64,000 nt of DNA from assembly GCF_050947335.1 (NCBI RefSeq), contig NW_027473315.1, positions 1,364,001-1,428,000 of the forward strand. Direction: 5' to 3'. The stretch's first letter is position 1, and each line of letters opens with the position of its first letter. This stretch comes from Megachile rotundata (taxonomy: Eukaryota; Arthropoda; Insecta; Hymenoptera; Megachilidae). The position numbers and the translations under genes are program-made. This document shows, one piece after another, positions 46,741 through 61,200 of this stretch. The notes under the pieces are model-generated. The model was not told where the DNA came from, did no database searches, and saw nothing but the letters and a program-made list of their open reading frames with translations.

Positions 46741-48480
46741 CATATGATTGTGATCATATGATTGTGATTGTATGATTGTGATTGTATGATTGTTTTTGTA
46801 TGATTGTGATTGTATGATTGTGATTGTATGATTGTGATTGTATGATTGTGATTGTATTATTGTGATTGTATGATTGTGATTGTATGATTGCGATAGTATG
46901 ATTGTGATTGTATGATTGTGATTGTATGATTGTGATTGTATGATTGTGATTGTATGATTGTGATTGTATGATTGTGGTTGTATGATTGTGATTGTATGAT
47001 TGTGATTGTATGATTGTGATTGTATGATTGAGATTGTATGATTGTGATTGTATTATTGTGATTGTATGATTGTGATTGTATGATTGTGATTGTATGATTG
47101 TGAATGTATGATTGTGATTGTATGATTGTGATTGTATAGTAGTAATTGTATGATTGTCTTCGTATGATTGTGATCGTATGATTGTGATCGTATGATTGTG
47201 ATTGTATGATTGTGATTGTATCATTGTGATTGAATGATTGTGAGCGTATGATTGTGAGTGTATGATTGTGATTGTATGATTGCTTTTGTATGATTGTGAT
47301 TGTATGATTGTGATCGTACGATTGTGATCGTATGATTGTGATTGTATGATTGTGATCGTTTGATTGTGGTTGTATAATTATGGTTCTATTATTGTGATTG
47401 TATGATTGTTCTTGTATGATTATGATCATATGATTGTAATTGCATGATTGTGATTGTATGATTGTGACTGTATGATTGTGATTGTATGATTGTGATTGTA
47501 TGATTGCGATAGTATGATTGTGATTGTATGATTGTGATTGTATGATTGTGATTGTATGATTGTGATTGTATGATTGCGATAGTATGATTGTGATTGTATG
47601 ATTGTGATTGTATGATTGTGATTGTACGATTGTGATTGTATGATTGTGATTGTATGATTGTGATTGTATGATTGTTTTTGTATGATTGTGATTGTATAGT
47701 AGTAATTGTATGATTGTCATCGTATGATTGTGATTGTATGATTGTGATTTTATCATTGTGATTGAATGATTGTGAGTGTATGATTGCGATTGTATGATTG
47801 CGATCGTATGATTGTGATTGTATTATTGTGGTTGTATGATTGTGATTGTATGATTGTGATTGTATGATTGTGATTGTATGATTGCGATAGTATGATTGTG
47901 ATTGTATGATTGTGATTGTATGATTGTGATTGTATGATTGTGATTGTATCATTGTGATAGTATGATTGTGATCATATGATTGTGATTGTATGATTGTGAT
48001 TGTATGATTGTTTTTGTATGATTGTGATTGTATGATTGTGATTGTACGATTGTGATTGTATGATTGTGATTGTATTATTGTGATTGTATGATTGTGATTG
48101 TATGATTGTGATTGTATGATTGTGATTGTATGATTGCGATAGTATGATTGTGATTGTATGATTGTGATTGTATGATTGTGATTGTATGATTGCGATAGTA
48201 TGATTGTGATTGTATGATTGTGATTGTATGATTGTGATTGTATAATTGTGATTGTATGATTGAGATTGTATGATTGTGATTGTATTATTGTGATTGTATG
48301 ATTGTGATTGTATGATTGTGATTGTATGATTGTGAATGTATGATTGTGATTGTATGATAGTGATTGTGTGATTCTGATTGTATGATTGTTTTTGTATGAT
48401 TGTGATTGTATAGTAGTAATTGTATGATTGTCATCGTATGATTGCGATTGTATGATTGTGATTGTATAGTAGTAATTGTA
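46741..48480 (+). repeat. Dispersed duplication 2, copy 1 (about 1.7 kb)
   Basis: Matches 49401-51140. The offset is 2646 bp at the TCTTCG unit (47157/49803) and 2660 bp at CGTACG (47315/49975) and GTGTGATTCTG (48366/51026), a one-monomer difference. Both copies carry the rare GCTTTTG unit and the GATTTTATCATTG junction (near 47746/50406). Confidence 0.8.
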
Positions 48481-49400
48481 TGATTGACTTCGTATGATTG
48501 TGATCGTATGATTGTGATTGTATGATTGTGATTGTATGATTGTTTTTGTATGATTGTGATTGTATAGTAGTAATTGTATGATTGTCATCGTATGATTGTG
48601 ATTGTATGATTGTTTTTGTATGATTGTGATTGTATAGTAGTAATTGTATGATTGTCTTCGTATGATTGTGATTGTATGATTGTGATTGTATGATTGTGAT
48701 TGTATCATTGTGATTGTATGATTGTGATCATATGATTGTGATTGTATGATTGTGATTGTATGATTGTTTTTGTATGATTGTGATTGTATGATTGTGATTG
48801 TATGATTGTGATTGTATGTTTGTGATTGTATCATTGTGATTGTATGATTGTGATCATATGATTGTGATTGTATGATTGTGATTGTATGATTGTTTTTGTA
48901 TGATTGTGATTGTATGATTGTGATTGTATGATTGTGATTGTATGATTGTGATTGTATGATTGTGATTGTATGATTGTGATTGTATGATTGTGATTGTATG
49001 ATTGTGATTGTATGATTGTGATTGTATGATTGTGGTTGTATGATTGTGATCGTATGATTGTGATTGTATGATTGTGATTGTATCATTGTGATTGAATGAT
49101 TGTGAGCGTATGATTGTGAGTGTATGATTGTGATTGTATGATTGTTTTTGTATGATTGTGATTGTATAGTAGTAATTGTATGATTGTCATCGTATGATTG
49201 TGATTGTATGATTGTTTTTGTATGATTGTGATTGTATAGTAGTAATTGTATGATTGTGATTGTATGATTGTGAATGTATGATTGTGATTGTATGATAGTG
49301 ATTGTGTGATTCTGATTGTATGATTGTGATTGTATCATTGTGATTGTATGATTGTGATCATATGATTGTGATCATATGATTGTGATCATATGATTGTGAT

Positions 49401-51140
49401 TGTATGATTGTGATTGTATGATTGTTTTTGTATGATTGTGATTGTATGATTGTGATTGTATGATTGTGATTGTATGATTGTGATTGTATTATTGTGATTG
49501 TATGATTGTGATTGTATGATTGCGATAGTATGATTGTGATTGTATGATTGTGATTGTATGATTGTGATTGTATGATTGTGATTGTATGATTGTGATTGTA
49601 TGATTGTGATTGTATGATTGTGGTTGTATGATTGTGATTGTATGATTGTGATTGTATGATTGTGATTGTATGATTGAGATTGTATGATTGTGATTGTATT
49701 ATTGTGATTGTATGATTGTGATTGTATGATTGTGATTGTATGATTGTGAATGTATGATTGTGATTGTATGATTGTGATTGTATAGTAGTAATTGTATGAT
49801 TGTCTTCGTATGATTGTGATCGTATGATTGTGATCGTATGATTGTGATCGTATGATTGTGATTGTATGATTGTGATTGTATCATTGTGATTGAATGATTG
49901 TGAGCGTATGATTGTGAGTGTATGATTGTGATTGTATGATTGCTTTTGTATGATTGTGATTGTATGATTGTGATCGTACGATTGTGATCGTATGATTGTG
50001 ATTGTATGATTGTGATCGTTTGATTGTGGTTGTATAATTATGGTTCTATTATTGTGATTGTATGATTGTTCTTGTATGATTATGATCATATGATTGTAAT
50101 TGCATGATTGTGATTGTATGATTGTGATTGTATGATTGTGATTGTATGATTGTGATTGTATGATTGCGATAGTATGATTGTGATTGTATGATTGTGATTG
50201 TATGATTGTGATTGTATGATTGTGATTGTATGATTGCGATAGTATGATTGTGATTGTATGATTGTGATTGTATGATTGTGATTGTACGATTGTGATTGTA
50301 TGATTGTGATTGTATGATTGTGATTGTATGATTGTTTTTGTATGATTGTGATTGTATAGTAGTAATTGTATGATTGTCATCGTATGATTGTGATTGTATG
50401 ATTGTGATTTTATCATTGTAATTGAATGATTGTGAGTGTATGATTGCGATTGTATGATTGCGATCGTATGATTGTGATTGTATTATTGTGGTTGTATGAT
50501 TGTGATTGTATGATTGTGATTGTATGATTGTGATTGTATGATTGTGATAGTATGATTGTGATTGTATGATTGTGATTGTATGATTGTGATTGTATGATTG
50601 TGATTGTATCATTGTGATTGTATGATTGTGATCATATGATTGTGATTGTATGATTGTGATTGTATGATTGTTTTTGTATGATTGTGATTGTATGATTGTG
50701 ATTGTACGATTGTGATTGTATGATTGTGATTGTATTATTGTGATTGTATGATTGTGATTGTATGATTGTGATTGTATGATTGTGATTGTATGATTGCGAT
50801 AGTATGATTGTGATTGTATGATTGTGATTGTATGATTGTGATTGTATGATTGCGATAGTATGATTGTGATTGTATGATTGTGATTGTATGATTGTGATTG
50901 TATAATTGTGATTGTATGATTGAGATTGTATGATTGTGATTGTATTATTGTGATTGTATGATTGTGATTGTATGATTGTGATTGTATGATTGTGAATGTA
51001 TGATTGTGATTGTATGATAGTGATTGTGTGATTCTGATTGTATGATTGTTTTTGTATGATTGTGATTGTATAGTAGTAATTGTATGATTGTCATCGTATG
51101 ATTGTGATTGTATGATTGTGATTGTATAGTAGTAATTGTA
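49401..51140 (+). repeat. Dispersed duplication 2, copy 2 (about 1.7 kb)
   Basis: Counterpart of 46741-48480 with one extra GATC-type monomer near 49830 and a few substitutions, for example TGTGATAG for TGCGATAG near 50546. Confidence 0.8.
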
Positions 51141-54100
51141 TGATTGTCTTCGTATGATTGTGATCGTATGATTGTGATTGTATGATTGTGATTGTATGAT
51201 TGTGATTGTATGATTGTGATTGTATCATTGTGATTGTATGATTGTGATCATATGAGTGTGATTGTATGATTGTGATTGTATGATTGTTTTTGTATGATTG
51301 TGATTGTATAGTAGTAATTGTATGATTGTCATCGTATGATTGTGATTGTACGATTGTTTTTGTATGATTGTGATTGTATAGTAGTAATTGTATGATTGAC
51401 TTCGTATGATTGTGATCGTATGATTGTGATTGTATGATTGTGATTGTATGATTGTTTTTGTATGATTGTGATTGTATAGTAGTAATTGTATGATTGTCAT
51501 CGTATGATTGTGATTGTATGATTGTTTTTGTATGATTGTGATTGTATAGTAGTAATTGTATGATTGTCTTCGTATGATTGTGATTGTATGATTGTGATTG
51601 TATGATTGTGATTGTATCATTGTGATTGTATGATTGTGATCATATGATTGTGATTGTATGATTGTGATTGTATGATTGTTTTTGTATGATTGTGATTGTA
51701 TGATTGTGATTGTATGATTGTGATTGTATGATTGTGATTGTATGTTTGTGATTGTATCATTGTGATTGTATGATTGTGATCATATGATTGTGATTGTATG
51801 ATTGTGATTGTATGATTGTGATTGTATGATTGTGATTGTATGATTGTGATTGTATGATTGTGATTGTATGATTGTGATTGTATGATTGTGATTGTATGAT
51901 TGTGATTGTATGATTGTGATTGTATGATTGTGATTGTATGATTGTGATTGTATGATTGTGGTTGTATGATTGTGATCGTATGATTGTGATTGTATGATTG
52001 TGATTGTATCATTGTGATTGAATGATTGTGAGCGTATGATTGTGAGTGTATGATTGTGATTGTATGATTGTTTTTGCATGATTGTGATTGTATGATTGTG
52101 ATCGTACGATTGTGATCGTATGATTGTGATTGTATGATTGTGATCGTTTGATTGTGGTTGTATAATTATTGTTCTATTATTGTGATTGTATCATTGTTCT
52201 TGTATGATTATGATCGTATGATTGTAATTGCATGATTGTGATTGTATGATTGTGATTGTATGATTGTGATTGTATGATTGTGATTGTATGATTGTGATTG
52301 TATGGTTGTGATTGTATGATTGCGATAGTATGATTGTGATTGTATGATTGTGATTGTATTATTGTGATTGTATGATTGCGATAGTATGATTGTGATTGTA
52401 TGATTGTGATTGTATGATTGTCTTCGTATGATTGTGATCGTATGATTGTGATCGTATGATTGTGATTGTATGATTGTGATTGTATGATTGTGATTGTATC
52501 ATTGTGATTGTATGATTGTGATCATATGATTGTGATTGTATGATTGTGATTGTATGATTGTTTTTGTATGATTGTGATTGTATGATTGTTATTGTACGAT
52601 TGTGATTGTATGATTGTGATTGTATGATTGTGATTGTATTATTGTGATTGTATGATTGTGATTGTATGATTGCGATTGTATGATTGCGATAGTATGATTG
52701 TGATTGTATGATTGTGATTTTATGATTGTGATTGTATGATTGCGATAGTATGATTGTGATTGTATGATTGTGATTGTATGATTGTGATTGTATAATTGTG
52801 ATTGTATGATTGAGATTGTATGATTGTGATTGTATTATTGTGATTGTATGATTGTGATTGTATGATTGTGATTGTATGATTGTGAATGTATGATTGTGAT
52901 TGTATGATAGTGATTGTGTGATTCTGATTGTATGATTGTTTTTGTATGATTGTGATTGTATAGTAGTAATTGTATGATTATCATCGTATGATTGTGATTG
53001 TATGATTGTTTTTGTATGATTGTGATTGTATAGTAGTAACTGTATGATTGTCTTCGTATGATTGTGATCGTATGATTGTGATTGTATGATTGTGATTGTA
53101 TCATTGTGATTGAATGATTGTGAGCGTATGATTGTGAGTGTATGATTGTGATTATATGATTGTTTTTGTATGATTGTGATTGTATGATTGTGATCGTACG
53201 ATTGTGATCGTATGATTGTGATTGTATGATTGTGATCGTTTGATTGTGGTTTTATAATTATTGTTCTATTATTGTGATTGTATGATTGTCTTCGTATGAT
53301 TGTGATCGTATGATTGTGATTGTATGATTGTGATTGTATGATTGTGATTCTATGATTGTGATTGTATCATTGTGATTGTATGATTGTGATCATATGATTG
53401 TGATTGTATGATTGTGATTGTATGATTGTTTTTGTATGATTGTGATTGTATGATTGTGATTGTATGATTGTGATTCTATGATTGTGATTGTATCATTGTG
53501 ATTGTATGATTGTGATCATATGATTGTGATTGTATGATTGTGATTGTATGATTGTTTTTGTATGATTGTGATTGTATGATTGTGATTGTATGATTGTGAT
53601 TGTATGATTGTGGTTGTATGATTGTGATTGTATTATTGTGATTGTATGATTGTGATTGTATGATTGTGATTGTATGATTGCGATAGTATGATTGTGATTG
53701 TATGATTGTGATTGTATGATTGTGATTGTATGATTGCGATAGTATGATTGTGATTGTATGATTGTGATTGTATGATTGTGATTGTATGATTGTGATTGTA
53801 TGATTGTTATTGTATGATTGTTATTGTATGATTGTGATTGTATGATTGTGATTGTATGATTGTGATTGTATGATTGTGATTGTATGATTGAGATTGTATG
53901 ATTGTGATTGTATTATTGTGATTGTATTATTGTGATTGTATGATTGTGATTGTATGATTGTGAATGTATGATTGTGATTGTATGATTGTGATTGTATGAT
54001 TGTGATTGTATGATTGTGATTGTATGATTGTTTTTGTATGATTGTGATTGTATAGTAGTAATTGTATGATTGTCATCGTATGATTGTGATTGTATGATTG

Positions 54101-57094
54101 TTTTTGTATGATTGTGATTGTATAGTAGCAATTGTATGATTGTCTTCGTATGATTGTGATCGTATGATTGTGATTGTATGATTGTGATTGTATGATTGTG
54201 ATTGTATGATTGTGATTGTATCATTGTGATTGTATGATTGTGATCATATGATTGTGATTGTATGATTGTGATTGTATGATTGTGATTGTATGATTGTTTT
54301 TGTATGATTGTGATTGTATGATTGTGATTGTATGATTGTGATTGTATGATTGTGATTGTATGATTGTGATTGTATGATTGTGATTGTATGATTGTGATTG
54401 TATGATTGTGATTGTATGATTGTGATTGTATGATTGTGATTGTATGATTGTGATTGTATGATTGTGATTGTATGATTGCGATAGTATGATTGCGATTGTA
54501 TGATTGTGATTGTATGATTGTGATTGAATGATTGTGATTGTATGATTGTGATTGTATGATTGTGATTGTATGATTGTGATTGTATGATTGTGATTGTATT
54601 ATTGTGATTGTATGATTGCGATTGTATGATTGTGATTGTATGATTGTGATTGTATGATTGCGATAGTATGATTGTGATTGTATGATTGTGATTGTATGAT
54701 TGTGATTGTATGATTGTGATTGTATCATTGTGATTGTATGATTGTGATCCTATGATTGTGATTGTATGATTGTGATTGTATGATTGTTTTTGTATGATTG
54801 TGATTGTATGATTGTGATTGTACGATTGTGATTGTATCATTGTGATTGCATGATTGTTTTTGTATGATTGTGATTTCATGATTGTGATTGTATGATTGTG
54901 CCTGTATGATTGTGATGGTATGATTGTGATTGTATGATTGCGATTGTATGATTGCAATTTTATGAGTGTGATTATATGATTATGATTGTATGATTGTGAT
55001 TGTATGATTGTTTTTGTATGATTGTGATTGTATGATTGTGATTGCATGATTGTGGTTGTATGATTATGGTTCTATTAATGTTATTGTATGATTTTTCTTG
55101 TATGATTATGATCGTATGATTGTAATTGCATGATTGTGATTGTATGATTGTGATTGTATGATTGTGATCATATGATTGTGATTGTATGATTGTGATTGTA
55201 TGATTGTTTTTGTATGATTGTGATTGTATGATTGTGATTGTACGATTGTGATTGTATGATTGTGATTGTATTATTGTGATTGTATGATTGTGATTGTATG
55301 ATTGTGATTGTATGATTGTGATTGTATGATTGCGATAGTATGATTGTGATTGTATGATTGTGATTGTATGATTGTGATTGTATGATTGCGATAGTATGAT
55401 TGTGATTGTATGATTGTGATTGTATGATTGTGATTGTATAATTGTGATTGTATGATTGAGATTGTATGATTGTGATTGTATTATTGTGATTGTATGATTG
55501 TGATTGTATGATTGTGATTGTATGATTGTGAATGTATGATTGTGATTGTATGATAGTGATTGTGTGATTCTGATTGTATGATTGTTTTTGTATGATTGTG
55601 ATTGTATAGTAGTAATTGTATGATTGTCATCGTATGATTGTGATTGTATGATTGTGATTGTATAGTAGTAATTGTATGATTGTCATCGTATGATTGTGAT
55701 TGTACGATTGTTTTTGTATGATTGTGATTGTATAGTAGTAATTGTATGATTGACTTCGTATGATTGTGATCGTATGATTGTGATTGTATGATTGTGATTG
55801 TATGATTGTTTTTGTATGATTGTGATTGTATAGTAGTAATTGTATGATTGTCATCGTATGATTGTGATTGTATGATTGTTTTTGTATGATTGTGATTGTA
55901 TAGTAGTAATTGTATGATTGTCTTCGTATGATTGTGATTGTATGATTGTGATTGTATGATTGTGATTGTATCATTGTGATTGTATGATTGTGATTGTATG
56001 ATTGTGATTGTATGATTGTGATTGTATGATTGTTTTTGTATGATTGTGATTGTATGATTGTGATTGTATGATTGTGATTGTATGATTGTGATTGTATGAT
56101 TGTGATTGTATGATTGTGATTGTATGATTGTGATTGTATGATTGTGATTGTATGATTGTGATTGTATGATTGTGATTGTATGATTGTGATTGTATGATTG
56201 TGATTGTATGATTGCGATAGTATGATTGCGATTGTATCATTGTGATTGTATGATTGTGATCATATGATTGTGATTGTATGATTGTGATTGTATGATTGTT
56301 TTTGTATGATTGTGATTGTATGATTGTGATTGTATGATTGTGATTGTATGATTGTGATTGTATGATTGTGATTGTATGATTGTGATTGTATGATTGTGAT
56401 TGTATGATTGTGATTGTATGATTGTGATTGTATGATTGTGATTGTATGATTGTGATTGTATGATTGTGATTGTATGATTGCGATAGTATGATTGCGATTG
56501 TATGATTGCGATTGTATGATTGTGATTGAATGATTGTGATTGTATGATTGTGATTGTATGATTGTGATTGTATGATTGTGATTGTATGATTGTGATTGTA
56601 TTATTGTGATTGTATGATTGTGATTGTATGATAGTGATTGTATGATTGTGATTGTATGATTGCGATAGTATGATTGTGATTGTATGATTGTGATTGTATG
56701 ATTGTGATTGTATGATTGTGATTGTATCATTGTGATTGTATGATTGTGATCCTATGATTGTGATTGTATGATTGTGATTGTATGATTGTTTTTGTATGAT
56801 TGTGATTGTATGATTGTGATTGTACGATTGTGATTGTATCATTGTGATTGCATGATTGTTTTTGTATGATTGTGATTTCATGATTGTGATTGTATGATTG
56901 TGCCTGTATGATTGTGATGGTATGATTGTGATTGTATGATTGCGATTGTATGATTGCAATTTTATGAGTGTGATTATATGATTGTGATTGAATGATTGTG
57001 ATTGTATGATTGTGATTGTATGATTGTGATTGTATGATTGTGATTGTATGATTGTGATTGTATTATTGTGATTGTATGATTGTGATTGTATGAT

Positions 57095-60000
57095 TGTGAT
57101 TGCATGATTGTGGTTGTATGATTATGGTTCTATTATTGTGATTGTATGATTTTTCTTGTATGATTATAATCGTATGATTGTAATTGCATGATTGTGATTG
57201 TATGATTGTGGTTGTATGATTGTGATTGTATGATTGTGATTATATGATTGCGATAGTACGATTGTGACTGTATGATTGTGATTGTATGATTGTGATTGTA
57301 TGATTGTGATTGTATTATTGTGATTGTATGATTGTGATTGTATGATTGTGATTGTATGACTGCGATAGCATGATTGTGATTGTATGTTTGTGATTGTATG
57401 ATTGTGATTGTATGATTGTGAATGTATGATTGTGATTGTATGATTGTGATTGTATGATTGAGATTGTATGATTGTTTTCGTATGATTGTGATTGTATAGT
57501 AGTAATTGTATGATTGTCATAATATGATTGTGATTGTATGATTGTTTTTGTATGATTGTGATTGTATAGTAGTAATTGTATGATTGTCTTCGTATGATTG
57601 TGATCGTATGATTGTGATCGTATGATTGTGATTGTATGATTGTGATTGTATCATTGTGATTGAATGATTGTGAGCGTATGATTGTGAGTGTATGATTGTG
57701 ATTGTATGATTGTTTTTGTATGATTGTGATTGTATGATTGTGATCGTACGATTGTGATCGTATGACTGTGATTGTATGATTGTGATCGTTTGATTGTGGT
57801 TGTATAATTATTGTTCTATTATTGTGATTGTATGATTGTTCTTGTATGATTATGATCGTATGATTGTAATTGCATGATTGTGATTGTATGATTGTGATTG
57901 TATGATTGTGATTGTATGATTGTGATTGTATGGTTGTGATTGTATGATTGCGATAGTATGATTGTGATTGTATGATTGTGATTGTATGATTGTGATTGTA
58001 TGATTGTGATTGAATGATTGTGATTGTATGATTGTGATTGTATGATTGTGATTGTATGATTGTGATTGTATGATTGTGATTGTATTATTGTGATTGTATG
58101 ATTGTGATTGTATGATTGTGATTGTATGATTGTGATTGTATGATTGCGATAGTATGATTGTGATTGTATGATTGTGATTGTATGATTGTGATTGTATGAT
58201 TGTGATTGTATCATTGTGATTGTATGATTGTGATCCTATGATTGTGATTGTATGATTGTGATTGTATGATTGTTTTTGTATGATTGTGATTGTATGATTG
58301 TGATTGTACGATTGTGATTGTATGATTGTGATTGTATTATTGTGACAAGTATGATTGTGATTGTATGATTGTGATTGTATGATTGCGATAGTATGATTGT
58401 GATTGTATGATTGTGATTGTATGATTGTTATTGTATGATTGTGATTGTATGATTGCGATAGTATGATTGTGATTGTATGATTGTGATTGTATGATTGTGA
58501 TTGTATCATTGTGATTGTATGATTGTGATCATATGATTGTGATTGTATGATTGTGATTGTATGATTGTGATTGTATGATTGTGATTGTATGATTGTGATT
58601 GTATGATTGTGATTGTATGATTGTTTTTGTATGATTGTGATTGTATGATTGTGATTGTATAGTAGTAATTGTATGATTGTCTTCGTATGATTGTGATCGT
58701 ATGATTGTGATTGTATGATTGTGATTGTATGATTGTGATTGTATGATTGTGATTGTATCATTGTGATTGTATGATTGTGATCATATGATTGTGATTGTAT
58801 GATTGTGATTGTATGATTGTGATTGTATGATTGTGATTGTATGATTGTTTTTGTATGATTGTGATTGTATGATTGTGATTGTATGATTGTTATTGTATGA
58901 TTGTTATTGTATGATTGTGATTGTATGATTGTGATTGTATGATTGTGATTGTATGATTGTGATTGTATGATTGTGATTGTATGATTGAGATTGTATGATT
59001 GTGATTGTATTATTGTGATTGTATGATTGTGATTGTATGATTGTGATTGTATGATTGTGAATGTATGATTGTGATTGTATGATTGTGATTGTATGATTGT
59101 GATTGTATGATTGTTTTTGTATGATTGTGATTGTATAGTAGTAATTGTATGATTGTCATCGTATGATTGTGATTGTATGATTGTTTTTGTATGATTGTGA
59201 TTGTATAGTAGCAATTGTATGATTGTCTTCGTATGATTGTGATTGTATGATTGTGATTGTATGATTGTGATTGAATGATTGTGATTGTATCATTGTGATT
59301 GTATGATTGTGATCATATGATTGTGATTGTATGATTGTGATTGTATGATTGTTTTTGTATGATTGTGATTGTATGATTGTGATTGTATGATTGTGATTGT
59401 ATGATTGTGATTGTATGATTGTGATTGTATGATTGTGATTGTATGATTGCGGTAGTATGATTGCGATTGTATGATTGTGATTGTATGATTGTGATTGTAT
59501 GATTGTGATTGTATGATTGTGATTGTATGATTGTGATTGTATCATTGTGATTGTATGATTGTGATCATATGATTGTGATTGTATGATTGTGATTGTATGA
59601 TTGTTTTTGTATGATTGTGATTGTATGATTGTGATTGTATGATTGTGATTGTATGATTGTGATTGTATGATTGTGATTGTATGATTGTGATTGTATGATT
59701 GTGATTGTATGATTGTGATTGTATGATTGTGATTGTATGATTGCGATAGTATGATTGTGATTGTATGATTGTGATTGTATGATTGTGATTGTATGATTGT
59801 GATTGTATCATTGTGATTGTATGATTGTGATCATATGATTGTCATCGTATGATTGTGATTGTATGATTGTTCTTGTATGATTGTGATTGTATAGTAGCAA
59901 TTGTATGATTGTCTTCGTATGATTGTGATCGTATGATTGTGATTGTATGATTGTGATTGTATGATTGTGATTGTATGATTGTGATTGTATCATTGTGATT

Positions 60001-61200
60001 GTATGATTGTGATCATATGATTGTGAATGTATGATTGTGATTGTATGATTGTTTTTGTATGATTGTGATTGTATGATTGTGATTGTATGATTGTGATTGT
60101 ATGATTGTGATTGTATGATTGTGGTTGTATGATTGTGATTGTATTATTGTGATTGTATGATTGTGAATGTATGATTGTGATTGTATGATTGCGATAGTAT
60201 GATTGTGATTGTATGATTGTGATTGTATGATTGTGATTGTATGATTGTGATTGTATGATTGTGATTGTATGATTGTGATCATATGAGTGTGATTGTATGA
60301 TTGTGATTGTATGATTGTTTTTGTATGATTGTGATTGTATAGTAGTAATTGTATGATTGTCATCGTATGATTGTGATTGCACGATTGTTTTTGTATGATT
60401 GTGATTGTATAGTAGTAATTGTATGATTGACTTACTATGATTGTGATCGTATGATTGTGATTGTATGATTGTGATTGTATGATTGTTTTTGTATGATTGT
60501 GATTGTATAGTAGTAATTGTATGATTGTCATCGTATGATTGTGATTGTATGATTGTTTTTGTATGATTGTGATTGTATAGTAGTAATTGTATGATTGTCA
60601 TCGTATGATTGTGATTGTATGATTGTTTTTGTATGATTGTGATTGTATAGTAGTAATTGTATGATTGTCTTCGTATGATTGTGATTGTATGATTGTGATT
60701 GTATGATTGTGATTGTATGATTGTGATTGTATGATTGCGATTGTATCATTGTGATTGTATGATTGTGATCATATGATTGTGATCATATGATTGTGATTGT
60801 ATGATTGTGATTGTATGATTGTTTTTGTATGATTGTGATTGTATGATTGTGATTGTATGATTGTGATTGTATGATTGTGATTGTATTATTGTGATTGTAT
60901 GATTGTGATTGTATGATTGCGATAGTATGATTGTGATTGTATGATTGTGATTGTATGATTGTGATTGTATGATTGTGATTGTATGATTGTGATTGTATGA
61001 TTGTGATTGTATGATTGTGATTGTATGATTGTGGTTGTATGATTGTGATCGTATGATTGTGATTGTATGATTGTGATTGTATCATTGTGATTGAATGATT
61101 GTGAGCGTATGATTGTGAGTGTATGATTGTGATCGTATGATTGTGATCGTATGATTGTGATTGTATGATTGTGATTGTATCATTGTGATTGTATGATTGT
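57095..61200 (+). repeat. Long-range duplication, copy 2 (about 4.1 kb)
   Basis: Counterpart of 22735-26728. It includes the fourth copy of the 1.8-kb unit (from TCATAATATG near 57517), the 15-bp monomer at 58334 and the GACTTACTATG unit at 60429. The match ends near 61200, where this copy has GATCATATG and copy 1 goes into block A. Confidence 0.8.
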
